A stretch of DNA of 64,000 nt, taken from NCBI RefSeq assembly GCF_014205795.1, contig NZ_JACHCN010000007.1, positions 62,001-126,000 of the forward strand. Reading direction: 5' to 3'. The notes beneath the pieces were generated by a model, which ran no database searches, was not told the DNA's origin, and worked only from the letters and a program-made list of their open reading frames with translations. This stretch comes from Rhodanobacter sp. MP7CTX1. GTDB lineage: Bacteria > Pseudomonadota > Gammaproteobacteria > Xanthomonadales > Rhodanobacteraceae. A program made the position numbers and the translations under genes. Position 1 is the first letter of the stretch. The number at the start of each line of letters is the position of its first letter. Below, piece after piece: positions 1 through 9,157 of this stretch.

Positions 1-1
1 C

Positions 2-1456
2 GACGTGATACGTATCGATGACGCGGTTGCCGTGGTCGGCGACAATTTCTGGGTGGCGAAGCAAGGCCTGGATGCACTGGATATCACCTGGCACCCAGGC
101 GAAAACGCCAACCTCACGACGCAACAACTCCGCGACGCGCTGGTGGAAAGTTCGCTCAACGGCAAGTCGATCATTGCGCGCGAGGTCGGCAGCCGGCCGG
201 CTGACGGGACGGTAGTCGAGTCGCAGTATCAGTCGCCCATGCTCGCGCATGCGACGATGGAGCCGCTCAACGCCACCGTTTTCGTGACCTCGGACAAATG
301 CGAAATTTGGGTGGGCAGCCAAGTGCCTGCGCGTGTTCTCAGCACCGCGGCAAAGATCACCGGCCTGTCCGAAGACAAGGTCATCGTGCACAACCAGTAT
401 CTCGGCGGTGGCTTCGGGAGACGGCTGGAAACGGACTCGCCCGAGCAGGCTGTTGCCTTCGCGAAACAGATGTCGTATCCGCTCAAGGTCATCTGGACGC
501 GAGAGGAAGATATCCGCCACGATCGCGTGCGGCCGATGTACCACGATCGCATTTCGGCGGTGCTCGACGCCAATGGCCGGCCGGTCTGGTATGGCTATCG
601 CACGAGCGGAGGCACGGTGTTGGGGCGCTTCGCCCCGGGGGCCATGGGCAAGGACGGTCTCGACAGCGATGCTATCGAGTGCGCGATCGAACCGCCTTAC
701 GACATTCCCAATGTGAAGGTCGAGTGGATTCGCCACGATATGCCTCCAGGCCTGGTCGTCGGTTGGTGGCGAGGTGTGGGATCGACGCATAACTTGTTCG
801 TTATCGAAAGCTTTATGGACGAGCTTGCACATCACGCCGGCAAGGATCCGCTGGAGTACCGTCGCGCGCTGCTGCAAAAGAATCCGCGGACGTTGGCGGT
901 GCTCAATCTGGCTGCCGAAAAAATAGGCTGGGGCAGTAGTCCACTGCCCTCGCGGGTTGCACGCGGTATCGCGCTGGGCGAGCCATTCGGCAGTCGGGTG
1001 TGTGCCATCGTCGAGGTCGAGGTTACCGCGCAGGGTGAGGTGCGTTTGCGCCGTGCCGTGGTTTCCCTGGATTGCGGCATCGGGGTCAACCCCAGTTCCA
1101 TCGAAGCCCAAATCCAGGGCGGCCTCTTATTCGGTCTCAGCGCAGCCCTGTATAACGAGATCACGATCAAAGACGGTGCGATCGAGCAGGGCAACTTCTA
1201 TGACTATCGAGTTCTGCGAATCAACGAAACGCCGTTGATCGAAGTTCATCGCGTCGAAAACAACGAAGCACCCGGTGGTCTGGGCGAAGTGGGCACGGCC
1301 ATTGCGGCACCGGCCTTGGCCAATGCGATCTTTGCTGCGACTGGCGTGCGTCTTTACAAGCTTCCGGTTGATCGAAGTCTGCTGGTGCAGGACGCCGCTG
1401 CACTCAAGAGCGTGGTATCTGCGGCCGCCGCCAGCGATGGGAGGATGGCGCCATGA
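2..1456 (+). CDS. Molybdenum hydroxylase large subunit, isoquinoline 1-oxidoreductase/aldehyde oxidase type (5' truncated)
   Basis: This is the C-terminal part of a xanthine-oxidase-family molybdopterin-binding subunit, which oxidises N-heterocycles or aldehydes and passes electrons to a 2Fe-2S subunit and a cytochrome. The frame is open through the left edge, so the N-terminus lies outside; about 485 residues remain of a family usually near 730. Visible hallmarks are the glycine-rich YLGGGFGRR loop about residue 135, the LDCGIGVNP segment, and GGLGEVG near the C-terminus, which carries the glutamate that acts as base in this family. The stop overlaps the start of the next gene (ATGA), so a membrane cytochrome partner is translationally coupled. 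The 2Fe-2S subunit is expected upstream, out of view. The substrate cannot be told from sequence. Confidence 0.88.
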   Translation, partial: DVIRIDDAVAVVGDNFWVAKQGLDALDITWHPGENANLTTQQLRDALVESSLNGKSIIAREVGSRPADGTVVESQYQSPMLAHATMEPLNATVFVTSDKCEIWVGSQVPARVLSTAAKITGLSEDKVIVHNQYLGGGFGRRLETDSPEQAVAFAKQMSYPLKVIWTREEDIRHDRVRPMYHDRISAVLDANGRPVWYGYRTSGGTVLGRFAPGAMGKDGLDSDAIECAIEPPYDIPNVKVEWIRHDMPPGLVVGWWRGVGSTHNLFVIESFMDELAHHAGKDPLEYRRALLQKNPRTLAVLNLAAEKIGWGSSPLPSRVARGIALGEPFGSRVCAIVEVEVTAQGEVRLRRAVVSLDCGIGVNPSSIEAQIQGGLLFGLSAALYNEITIKDGAIEQGNFYDYRVLRINETPLIEVHRVENNEAPGGLGEVGTAIAAPALANAIFAATGVRLYKLPVDRSLLVQDAAALKSVVSAAAASDGRMAP

Positions 1457-2757
1457 AACGTTTCCTCGGCATCGTGGTTGCACTGCTGATTGTCGGCGTG
1501 GCGGCCTATTTCTGGTTGAATCGCACTGATGCCTCGGAGGGCACTGCGCCGGTGATTGTCGGCGCTCCCGCGGCAGCCGATGTGCTTGCACGCGGCGAAT
1601 ATCTCACCAAGGCAGCGGACTGTACGGCCTGTCACACGGTGCCTGGTTCGGGCAAACACTTCGCCGGCGGTGTCGCGTTTCGTCTTCCATTCGGAACGAT
1701 TTATTCGTCGAATATCACGGCTGACGCGGATACCGGCATCGGCAGCTGGAGCGACGATGATTTCGTTCGTGCGGTGCGTGAAGGCATCCGCAAGGATGGC
1801 AAACGACTTTATCCCGCGTTTCCCTATACCTCTTACACGCAACTGAGCCGCCCCGATGTGCTCGCGATCAAGGCGTATCTGTCCAGTCTGCCCAAGATCT
1901 CGCAATCCACCAGGCCGAATGATCTCGGCTTTCCCTTCAATCAGCGCTGGGCGATGGGCTTCTGGAACGCGGCATTTTTCAAGAGTCAGCGTTTTGTTGC
2001 CGATCCGTCGAAATCCCCGCAGTGGAACAGCGGCCAGTATCTCGCGACTGCGCTGGGACACTGTGCGGAGTGCCACACACCGCGAGATGTTGGTTTCGGC
2101 CTGGAGCGCCGCAACGAACTGGCCGGTGAGACGCTGCAAGGCTGGCGTGCCTACAACATCACATCGGATACGGCACATGGCATAGGCGCATGGAGCGACA
2201 GCGATATCGCGAGCTATCTGGCCACCGGACACGCGGACGGTCGCGGTTCCGCGTCCGGACCGATGGGTGAGGTAGTGGAAAACAGCCTCCAATACCTCAA
2301 GCCGGAAGACACCGCTGCACTCGTGGTCTATCTGCGTAGCGTTCCCGCGCGGGAAGGAAGCGATCCGATCAGTATCGATGCGCATGCAGCGCCCGTACTG
2401 GCCTCCACCGATACAGCGCCCGGCGGAGACCGCACAGATGCAAACAGCGCAGGGCTCAAGCTGTTCGAGGGCGCTTGTGCAAGTTGCCATCAGTGGAACG
2501 GTAAGGGCCAACAGACGCCGTATGCTTCGCTACTTGGTAGCCGCGGTGTGAATGACGTCAGCGGCACCAATGTCACTCAGGTGATCTTGCAGGGTTCCAA
2601 GATGCGCATCGATGAGCACGATGTCTTCATGCCGGCATTCGCAAAGGCGTATTCGGACACGGAGGTATCGACTTTGGCGAACTATGTCATCGCGCACTTC
2701 GGAAACAAGGTGGAAACGGTCACTCCGGACGTTGTAGCGAAACGTCGTCAACTTTAA
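1453..2757 (+). CDS. Membrane-anchored three-haem cytochrome c, dehydrogenase electron-transfer subunit
   Basis: The 434-residue protein starts with an uncleaved-looking hydrophobic anchor (residues about 4-22) and then has three cytochrome c modules with haem motifs CTACH (57-61), CAECH (204-208) and CASCH (342-346). This is the architecture of alcohol/aldehyde dehydrogenase cytochrome subunits (AdhB/GntI family), which sit in the periplasm and hand electrons to quinone or oxidases. It overlaps the molybdenum subunit by 4 bp, so the two are co-translated. I infer that it accepts electrons from that periplasmic or membrane-associated hydroxylase. Confidence 0.92.
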   Translation: MKRFLGIVVALLIVGVAAYFWLNRTDASEGTAPVIVGAPAAADVLARGEYLTKAADCTACHTVPGSGKHFAGGVAFRLPFGTIYSSNITADADTGIGSWSDDDFVRAVREGIRKDGKRLYPAFPYTSYTQLSRPDVLAIKAYLSSLPKISQSTRPNDLGFPFNQRWAMGFWNAAFFKSQRFVADPSKSPQWNSGQYLATALGHCAECHTPRDVGFGLERRNELAGETLQGWRAYNITSDTAHGIGAWSDSDIASYLATGHADGRGSASGPMGEVVENSLQYLKPEDTAALVVYLRSVPAREGSDPISIDAHAAPVLASTDTAPGGDRTDANSAGLKLFEGACASCHQWNGKGQQTPYASLLGSRGVNDVSGTNVTQVILQGSKMRIDEHDVFMPAFAKAYSDTEVSTLANYVIAHFGNKVETVTPDVVAKRRQL

Positions 2758-2866
2758 TTATGACGTTGCTCGATGGTTGTCCTCGCCCGCGGTTTCAATG
2801 GCTCGGTGCGGGATTGTTTGATTTTCGGATGACATAACCAGTCACCCCTGATACCGAGAGGCCATC

Positions 2867-4588
2867 ATGACGACCGTAGCGGAAAGATTGGTTGAGACTC
2901 TGGAGGCGGCGGGTGTAGAGCGCATCTACGGGCTGGTAGGGGATTCGCTGAACGGCATCACTGACTCGCTGAGGGAACGGAAGCGCACGCAGTGGATTGC
3001 TGTTCGTCATGAAGAAGTCGCCGCGTTTGCGGCGGGTGCCGATGCGCAGCTGACCGGACAACTGGCGGTGTGCGCGGGTAGTTGCGGGCCGGGTAATCTG
3101 CATCTGATCAACGGTTTGTTTGATTGTCACCGCAACCGTGTTCCGGTGCTGGCCATTGCGGCCCACATTCCAAGTACCGAGATAGGCTCCGGCTATTTTC
3201 AGGAGACGCATCCGCAGACCTTGTTCAAGGAATGCAGCCATTACGTGGAGCTCATCTCAGACGCCGATCACGTGCCGCGGATCGTTGAGACGGCCATTCG
3301 CGAAGCGGTGACCAAACAAGGAGTGGCGGTCATCGTGATCCCGGGTGATGTGGCCTTGCGCGAAGCGGGCTCGCGCAAACCATCGCCGCAGTTGATCCCC
3401 CGATTGCCGCAGGTCGTCGCGGCTGACGCGGACCTTGATGCGATCGCCGCTCTTCTGAATGGCGGCAAGAAGGTGACGCTGATGTGCGGCGCAGGATGCG
3501 CGGGCGCCCATGACGCTGTGGTGGCCCTGGCATCGAAGCTGAAGGCTCCTGTCGTGCATGCCTTGCGCGGCAAGGAGCACGTCGAATGGGACAACCCCTT
3601 TGACGTCGGTATGACGGGGTTGATCGGGTTCTCTTCGGGCTACCACGCGATGTTGGCCTGCGATACGTTGCTTCTACTCGGCACCGATTTTCCTTATCGC
3701 CAGTTCTACCCGGAAAAGGCGCGCATCGCGCAGGTCGACATTCGAGGCGAAAATCTGGGCAAACGCTGTCGCCTCGATGTTGGCGTTATCGGCGACGTTC
3801 CTGATGTGCTCAAACGGCTACTCGATCGGGTAGTGGAGAAAACAGACGACGGGCATCTCAAGACAGCTGTGGATCACTACAGGAAGGCCCGTGCTGAGTT
3901 GGATAGCCAGGCAGTCGAACACGCATCCCGACGACCGATCCATCCACAGTTTGTGGCCAAAGTGATTAGCGATCTGGCAGACGAGGATGCCATCGTCACT
4001 TGCGACGTGGGTGAGCCGACCGTTTGGGCAGCACGCTATCTGCGCGTCAATGGCAAGCGCCGACTACTGGGATCTTTCCTGCACGGCTCAATGGCGAACG
4101 CGATGCCGCAGGCTATCGGCGCACAGATTGCCTATCCCGGGCGACAAGTCATATCCATGTCGGGCGACGGTGGCTTCAGCATGCTGATGGGCGATTTGCT
4201 TACCGTGCGGCAGTACAAATTGCCGGTGAAGATCGTGGTGTTCAACAACGGTCTGCTGGGATTCGTGGACATAGAAATGAAAGCTGGCGGGTTTCTTCCC
4301 GTGGGGACCCACCTGGACAATCCCAGCTTTGCCAAAGTGGCCGAGGCTGTAGGCATCTATGGTGTCCGCGTGGAAGATCCCGCGCAGCTTGCCGATGCGC
4401 TCAAACAAGCATTCGCACACGATGGCCCTGCACTGATTGATGTCGTTACCAACCCGCTCGAGCTGATCATGCCGCCGAAGATAAAGCTCGAGCAGGCGAA
4501 GGGATTCAGTGTCTGGATGATGAAAGCTGTACTCAATGGTCAGGCGAATGAAATAGTCGAGTTGGCGCGAACAGCCTTCGGACGCTGA
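2867..4588 (+). CDS. poxB: Pyruvate oxidase/dehydrogenase (ubiquinone, acetate-forming), ThDP enzyme
   Basis: The 573-residue protein matches E. coli PoxB along its full length. It oxidises pyruvate to acetate and CO2 with ThDP and FAD and passes electrons to ubiquinone at the inner membrane. Visible landmarks are GDSLNG, the catalytic glutamate in [11 protein letters not shown] (E49), [16 protein letters not shown], and the ThDP/Mg motif SGDGGFSML followed by FNN. A C-terminal segment ([10 protein letters not shown] to the end) corresponds to the PoxB membrane-binding tail. The ATG at 2867 has GAGAGG 5 bp upstream. It is followed 62 bp later by an MFS carrier that may be co-transcribed. A second PoxB-type gene lies at 55367-57076. 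Confidence 0.95.
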   Translation: MTTVAERLVETLEAAGVERIYGLVGDSLNGITDSLRERKRTQWIAVRHEEVAAFAAGADAQLTGQLAVCAGSCGPGNLHLINGLFDCHRNRVPVLAIAAHIPSTEIGSGYFQETHPQTLFKECSHYVELISDADHVPRIVETAIREAVTKQGVAVIVIPGDVALREAGSRKPSPQLIPRLPQVVAADADLDAIAALLNGGKKVTLMCGAGCAGAHDAVVALASKLKAPVVHALRGKEHVEWDNPFDVGMTGLIGFSSGYHAMLACDTLLLLGTDFPYRQFYPEKARIAQVDIRGENLGKRCRLDVGVIGDVPDVLKRLLDRVVEKTDDGHLKTAVDHYRKARAELDSQAVEHASRRPIHPQFVAKVISDLADEDAIVTCDVGEPTVWAARYLRVNGKRRLLGSFLHGSMANAMPQAIGAQIAYPGRQVISMSGDGGFSMLMGDLLTVRQYKLPVKIVVFNNGLLGFVDIEMKAGGFLPVGTHLDNPSFAKVAEAVGIYGVRVEDPAQLADALKQAFAHDGPALIDVVTNPLELIMPPKIKLEQAKGFSVWMMKAVLNGQANEIVELARTAFGR

Positions 4589-4650
4589 CCCGCCGAAAGC
4601 GAGTACACGGCTTCGAGCGCCGACCAGGTTCACTGCGAGAGGGCGTTTCT

Positions 4651-5907
4651 GTGACCAACACATTCGCGTCGTCAACGATTCAGCAGCCGAAGGCCCGCGC
4701 CTTTGCCATCGCATGGGGATGTGCCTTGCTGTTTTATTTTCTGGAGTACGCGGGGCGGTCAGCACCTGCGGTGATGATTCCGGAACTCTCCAAGGCCTTC
4801 GACGTTACCGCGCTTGGCGTCAGTACTATTCTCGGCACCTACTACTACACGTATGCCGCGACCAGTCTGGTGGCCGGTGTTCTGCTGGATCGACTGGGTG
4901 CCAAATACGTTGTTCCGACCGGTATGGCCATTCTCGGCATAGGCTGCCTTGTATTCGCGATACCACAGCCTGCCCTGGGTGATGTCGGGCGTCTTCTGCA
5001 GGGGGGCGGGTCTGCATTTGCGTTCACTGGTGCTGTCTATCTGGCGTCCCACGGGTTCTCCGCACAACGTCTGGCCACGGCGATCGGGCTGACGCAGTGC
5101 CTGGGCATGCTTGGCGGTTCGGCCGGGCAGGTGGTCGTTGGTCCCTTGATTCACGGGCCCATGTCGGTCGCCACTTTCTGGTCGCTGCTCGGCGTTGTTG
5201 TGCTTATAACGGGTGTGCTGTTGTTCGTGCTCACTCCAAAGGAGCCACGCGCGACGACGGCTCCAGGCGGGACGTCGGGTGTGCTCAGTACCTACAAAGT
5301 GGTGTTTTCAAATCCCCAGTCCTACCTGTGCGGATTGGTCGCAGGTTTGTTATTCGTGCCGACCACGATTGGCGACATGGTCTGGGGTGTACGTTTCTTT
5401 CAGGAGGACAAGCTATTCAGCTATCAAAGCGCTGTCTTCGCCGCTTCGATGGTGCCCTTGGGTTGGGTTTTTGGCTGCCCGTTGGTTGGTTGGCTGGCTG
5501 ACATGTTGCATCGGCGCAAGCCGGCACTGGTAGGGGGCGCTGTAGTGATGTTGTTGTGTGTAATCCAATTGCACTTCATGCCAACGCTGGCGCCAGCGTG
5601 GCTTACTCTGCTGATATTCGGCGTGGGATCGGGTGCCGCCATGATTCCTTACACCATCATCAAGGAAGTCAATCCGGACAGCGTGAAGGGGAGCGCGACC
5701 GGTGCCATCAACTTCTTGACCTTCAGCGTAACCGCCTTGGTGGGGCCCATCTTTGCCGGGCATTTTGGCAAGACGCTCAGCGTCAACAACGTGGATCCCG
5801 TAGCGCACTTTCGTCACGCGGGTGTGTTCTGGATCGCCATCATCGTGCTGGCGCTGTTGGTATCCCTGGCCCTCAAGGAAACCGGTCGTTCGAAAGTGGA
5901 TGGCTGA
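4651..5907 (+). CDS. Major facilitator superfamily transporter
   Basis: The 418-residue protein is almost wholly hydrophobic, with about 12 predicted membrane segments and a typical MFS loop (DRLGAKYV) between helices 2 and 3. It is an inner-membrane secondary carrier; the substrate is not evident. The start is GTG at 4651 with GAGAGGG about 7 bp upstream. Its position just after poxB, in the same direction, suggests a role with organic acids, but that is inference from context only. Confidence 0.85.
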   Translation: MTNTFASSTIQQPKARAFAIAWGCALLFYFLEYAGRSAPAVMIPELSKAFDVTALGVSTILGTYYYTYAATSLVAGVLLDRLGAKYVVPTGMAILGIGCLVFAIPQPALGDVGRLLQGGGSAFAFTGAVYLASHGFSAQRLATAIGLTQCLGMLGGSAGQVVVGPLIHGPMSVATFWSLLGVVVLITGVLLFVLTPKEPRATTAPGGTSGVLSTYKVVFSNPQSYLCGLVAGLLFVPTTIGDMVWGVRFFQEDKLFSYQSAVFAASMVPLGWVFGCPLVGWLADMLHRRKPALVGGAVVMLLCVIQLHFMPTLAPAWLTLLIFGVGSGAAMIPYTIIKEVNPDSVKGSATGAINFLTFSVTALVGPIFAGHFGKTLSVNNVDPVAHFRHAGVFWIAIIVLALLVSLALKETGRSKVDG

Positions 5908-6091
5908 TGCAGCGTATGCGCACCTGATCCGACATGGTTGTACGCACGAGGCCGCGCAGGCCTGATCGCGGTTAAGCGAACCACATGCGACCGGTGGCGG
6001 GCTCAGTACTCAGCGCTTGGAAAATCGCTGGCGTATCCGTACAGTAGTGAAGGGGCCAGTCGGCGATTACCGTTCGCGAAGAGGTGCGGCA

Positions 6092-7222
6092 ATGGATATC
6101 TCCGATCTGCTCGCGACGATGGCGGCCGAGCATGCGTCCGACCTTTACCTGAGTCATGGTGCGCGGCCGTCGATGGTTGTCGCGGGGGTGCCGCGTTATC
6201 TAGGCGACAAGGTGTTGACGCCGATCGATACGCACGCCATCGCCTATTCGGTGATGAACGATCGGCAGCAGAAAGAGTTTGAATCAACGCTTGAGATGAA
6301 TCTCGGTATCGCGCCAGCGGCCATCGGCCGCTTTCGCGTCAACGTGTATCGGCAGCGTGGTGAAGTGGCGATTGCCATCCGCTACATCACCACCGAGATT
6401 CCGGAAATCGACAGCTTGCGACTGCCTTCGGTACTGCGCGATCTGGTGATGTTGCCGCGTGGCCTGATCCTGGTGGTTGGCGCGACCGGCTCGGGCAAAT
6501 CGACCACGCTTGCCTCGATGCTCGATCATCGCAATCGCAATCATGGCGGACACATCCTCACCATTGAGGATCCCGTCGAGTATCTGCATCAGCATCGCCA
6601 GTCGATCGTCGACCAGCGCGAGGTCGGCATCGATACGCTGAGCTATGAGAATGCATTGCGAAATGCCATGCGCGAAGCGCCGAACGTGATCATGATCGGT
6701 GAAATTCGCGATCGTGAAACCATGCAACAAGCCATAGCCTATGCCGAAACTGGCCACTTGTGCCTGTCAACCCTGCATGCCAACAACGCCAATCAGACGC
6801 TCGATCGCATTCTCAATTTCTTTCCCGACACCGCGCGCCATCAATTGCTGGTCGACCTCTCGCTCAACCTCAAGGCGGTCGTTTCACAGCGCTTGTTGCA
6901 CGCTGTGGACGGCACGCGGGTTCCTGCGGTCGAACTGATGCTCGTCACCGCCTACATTTCAGAGTTGATCGAGAAGGGCGAAATCGCGACCATCCGCGAA
7001 GCGATGAAGCAGAACAGCGAAGTCGGTATGCAGACGTTCGACCAGGCGCTATATGTGCTCTATGCGGCAGGCACCATCGGCTATGCAGAGGCGCTTGAGC
7101 ATGCCGACTCGCGTACGGATCTCGCACTTCAGATTCGTCTCCAGGGTCCAGCACCGCACGAGAGTGCGCGTGGCGTGGTGGACGGCATTGAGCTGCCGCT
7201 GTCCCTGCAACTCGGAAAATGA
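6092..7222 (+). CDS. pilU: Type IV pilus retraction ATPase, PilU type
   Basis: This 376-residue secretion ATPase of the PilT/PilU family powers pilus retraction from the inner membrane. It has the PAS-like N-terminal domain, Walker A GATGSGKS (130-137), the Asp box around LTIEDPVEY, Walker B NVIMIGEIRD (about 198-207) and the His box TGHLCLSTLHANNANQ. The run LHANNANQ and the overall length favour PilU over PilT. I take the ATG at 6092 because AGAGGTG lies 5 bp before it and homology starts at MDISDLL; the open frame extends upstream but without a good ribosome site. No pilT or other pilus gene is adjacent in this window. Confidence 0.9.
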   Translation: MDISDLLATMAAEHASDLYLSHGARPSMVVAGVPRYLGDKVLTPIDTHAIAYSVMNDRQQKEFESTLEMNLGIAPAAIGRFRVNVYRQRGEVAIAIRYITTEIPEIDSLRLPSVLRDLVMLPRGLILVVGATGSGKSTTLASMLDHRNRNHGGHILTIEDPVEYLHQHRQSIVDQREVGIDTLSYENALRNAMREAPNVIMIGEIRDRETMQQAIAYAETGHLCLSTLHANNANQTLDRILNFFPDTARHQLLVDLSLNLKAVVSQRLLHAVDGTRVPAVELMLVTAYISELIEKGEIATIREAMKQNSEVGMQTFDQALYVLYAAGTIGYAEALEHADSRTDLALQIRLQGPAPHESARGVVDGIELPLSLQLGK

Positions 7223-7358
7223 GCGACGGCCCGGAGTCGGGGCTTCGCGAATCTGTCATTGCAGGGTGCCCCACCCATACCATCGTCTAGTGGCGCAACA
7301 CAGTAGTCGGTGCGAGATTTAAGGGCTCACCGCACGAGTAGGTGATAGGAGGCTCCCA

Positions 7359-8195
7359 ATGAACGCGACGACGAATCCCGGCCAGCTTCGGGTGGCCCGG
7401 CGCTCTCCTGCCTATTGGCGTGTCACGATCGACAACCCGCCGATCAACGTCATGGGCCCGGAAATGGTCGGGCAGTTCCAGCATGTCATCAACGCACTCG
7501 AGGCCGACGAGGATCTCAAGGTCGTGGTCTTCGACAGCGCGGTCGACGGCTACTTCCTGAATCACTCTGATTTCCTCGCCAAACTCGAAGACCTGACCTC
7601 CATGCCGGCAGGGCCCACAGGCTTGCCGCCGTGGCCGGACTTCCTCGTACGCCTGACGCGCGCGCCCGTTGTCTCCATCGCTCTCATCCGCGGGCGGGCG
7701 ACGGGCAATGGCAGCGAGATCACGCTTGCCTGCGATATGAGTTTCGCCAGTCGGGAAAAGACCATCCTCTCGCAATGGGAGGTGGGCGTGGGGATGGTCG
7801 CCGGTGGTGGCCCCATGGCCCGGCTGCCCCAGCTCATCGGCCGAAATCGCGCACTGGAAGTGCTTTTGAGCTCGGAAGACATCGACGGCGACCAGGCCGA
7901 GGCCTATGGCTATGTGAACCGGGCTCTGCCCGATGCCGACCTTGACGCCTTTGTGGACGCACTCGCGACTCGGATCAGCAAGTTCGACAAGTGGGCGATC
8001 GCCAACACCAAGCGCCTCGTCAACACCAGCCTGCCGCCGGACGTCGAGCTCGGCGCCGGCTGGGACGCGTGTATCGCGTCGCTAGGGCGACCCGCGGCGC
8101 AGGAGGGCATCAAGGCTCTGATCGCTCGCGGGTTCCACAAGCCGGGAGATGTCGAAAATCGGCTCGGATACTACCTGGGCCAGCTTCCGCGTTAG
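7359..8195 (+). CDS. Enoyl-CoA hydratase/isomerase (crotonase) family protein
   Basis: The 278-residue protein has the crotonase fold signatures NPPINVM near residue 27, a G-x-G-SEITLACD segment and SQWEVGVGMVAGGG, so both glutamates that usually drive water addition appear to be kept. Members act on acyl-CoA esters in the cytoplasm. The loop between the active-site strands is unusual in sequence and the substrate is unknown. GGAGG lies about 8 bp before the ATG. It stands alone between pilU and the hxlR promoter; a link with the downstream thiolase is possible but not shown. Confidence 0.82.
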   Translation: MNATTNPGQLRVARRSPAYWRVTIDNPPINVMGPEMVGQFQHVINALEADEDLKVVVFDSAVDGYFLNHSDFLAKLEDLTSMPAGPTGLPPWPDFLVRLTRAPVVSIALIRGRATGNGSEITLACDMSFASREKTILSQWEVGVGMVAGGGPMARLPQLIGRNRALEVLLSSEDIDGDQAEAYGYVNRALPDADLDAFVDALATRISKFDKWAIANTKRLVNTSLPPDVELGAGWDACIASLGRPAAQEGIKALIARGFHKPGDVENRLGYYLGQLPR

Positions 8196-8526
8196 GCCGG
8201 CGTGGGACGCCCTTCGGGAAAGGGCGAACTCAGGGTCGACTCCACGCGGCGCTTGTTCTGCGGCGGTTGCGGCCGCGCAGAAATGCGCCTGAGTTTCGTC
8301 GGCAGAGCGCCTTTTGCGCGATGGGTCATCGCCATGGTGAGCACTGTCTCGGCGGTGGCTTACTGCTGCGCACCGATCCGCTACAAGCCCACGATGCTGT
8401 TCGAGCACGCCTTTGCCGTGTTTTGAGGCGCTGCCGACCCGCTTTGCCGCACCGATTCTCTCCATTCGGCAGCTTTCCGGAAGGTCGCCGGCCGCTGTCG
8501 TGCGTGAACCTTCAGATCGCCCTTCA
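8196..8526. other. Intergenic stretch between crotonase gene and hxlR promoter
   Basis: I see no convincing gene here. A 74-codon open frame (8202-8426, plus, GTG start) has fair GC at third positions but no recognisable domain and no clear ribosome site, so it is not called. No terminator hairpin with a T-run was found after the crotonase gene. Confidence 0.5.
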
Positions 8527-8571
8527 AAGTCACTTGCATATTGATAGTGACTTATATATGATGCTCATCAT
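8527..8571 (+). promoter_or_regulatory. Sigma-70 promoter with two inverted repeats upstream of hxlR
   Basis: A promoter TTGCAT (8534-8539), 17-bp spacer, TATGAT (8557-8562) is overlapped by two palindromes. The first is AAGTCACT (8527-8534) with AGTGACTT (8546-8553). The second is ATGATG (8558-8563) with CATCAT (8566-8571). Their position over the -35/-10 region fits autorepression by the HxlR protein encoded just downstream. It would control the exporter operon that follows. Confidence 0.7.
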
Positions 8572-8600
8572 TCTATGATCTGGCAACGAGGAGCATCACT

Positions 8601-9128
8601 GTGCAGCGCACAAATTTTGAAAGCATGCATTGCCCGATTGCTCGCAGCCTGGAGCGGGTAGGCGAGTGGTGGAGCATCCTGATCCTGCGCGATGCCTTCC
8701 AGGGCATAAGCCGCTTCGACGACTTCCAGAAAGGCCTGAACATCGCGCCGAACATGCTCACTCGCCGGCTTCGTGCGCTGGTCGAAGACGGTCTCCTGGA
8801 GCGTCGCCGCTACAGCGACAAGCCGGCACGCTATGAGTATGTGCTTACGTCGTGTGGCCGCGATTTCCGTCCCGTGCTGCTGACCCTGATGACATGGGGC
8901 AACCGGCATTTTGCGCAGGAGGGCATCAGCATGTTCCTCGCTGATGAGCGCACGGGGCAGCAAGTCGAGCCCGTGCTGGTCGATGCCCGTACCGGCGAAC
9001 TGATCGATCGCGAGCACCACACTCTGCGTGCGGGCCCGGCCGCCGACGAACGACTTCGATCCCGCGTCGAGTTCAGCCGGCAACAACGCTTGCAGGGTCG
9101 CGCGCCAACCCCTTCTTCATCCCCTTGA
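8601..9128 (+). CDS. HxlR-family winged-helix transcriptional regulator
   Basis: The 175-residue protein has the HxlR winged-helix domain in its first ~105 residues: CPIARSLERVGEWWSILILRD, the recognition helix region NIAPNMLTRRLRALVEDG, and the wing with RRRYSDKPARYEY. The conserved N-terminal cysteine (CPIA) is present, which in some family members senses reactive electrophiles. Start is GTG at 8601 with ACGAGGAG 7 bp upstream. It is the first gene of a run with EmrA, EmrB and NodT genes (29-bp gap to the next), so it probably regulates that exporter. Confidence 0.9.
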   Translation: MQRTNFESMHCPIARSLERVGEWWSILILRDAFQGISRFDDFQKGLNIAPNMLTRRLRALVEDGLLERRRYSDKPARYEYVLTSCGRDFRPVLLTLMTWGNRHFAQEGISMFLADERTGQQVEPVLVDARTGELIDREHHTLRAGPAADERLRSRVEFSRQQRLQGRAPTPSSSP

Positions 9129-9157
9129 ATCATCCCCTTTAATTCCGGAGTTTTCTC

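Noticed and set aside
1354..2511. 385-codon open frame on the minus strand opposite the cytochrome gene
   Set aside because: It is antisense to a clear three-haem cytochrome c and shows no domain; a GC-rich shadow frame.
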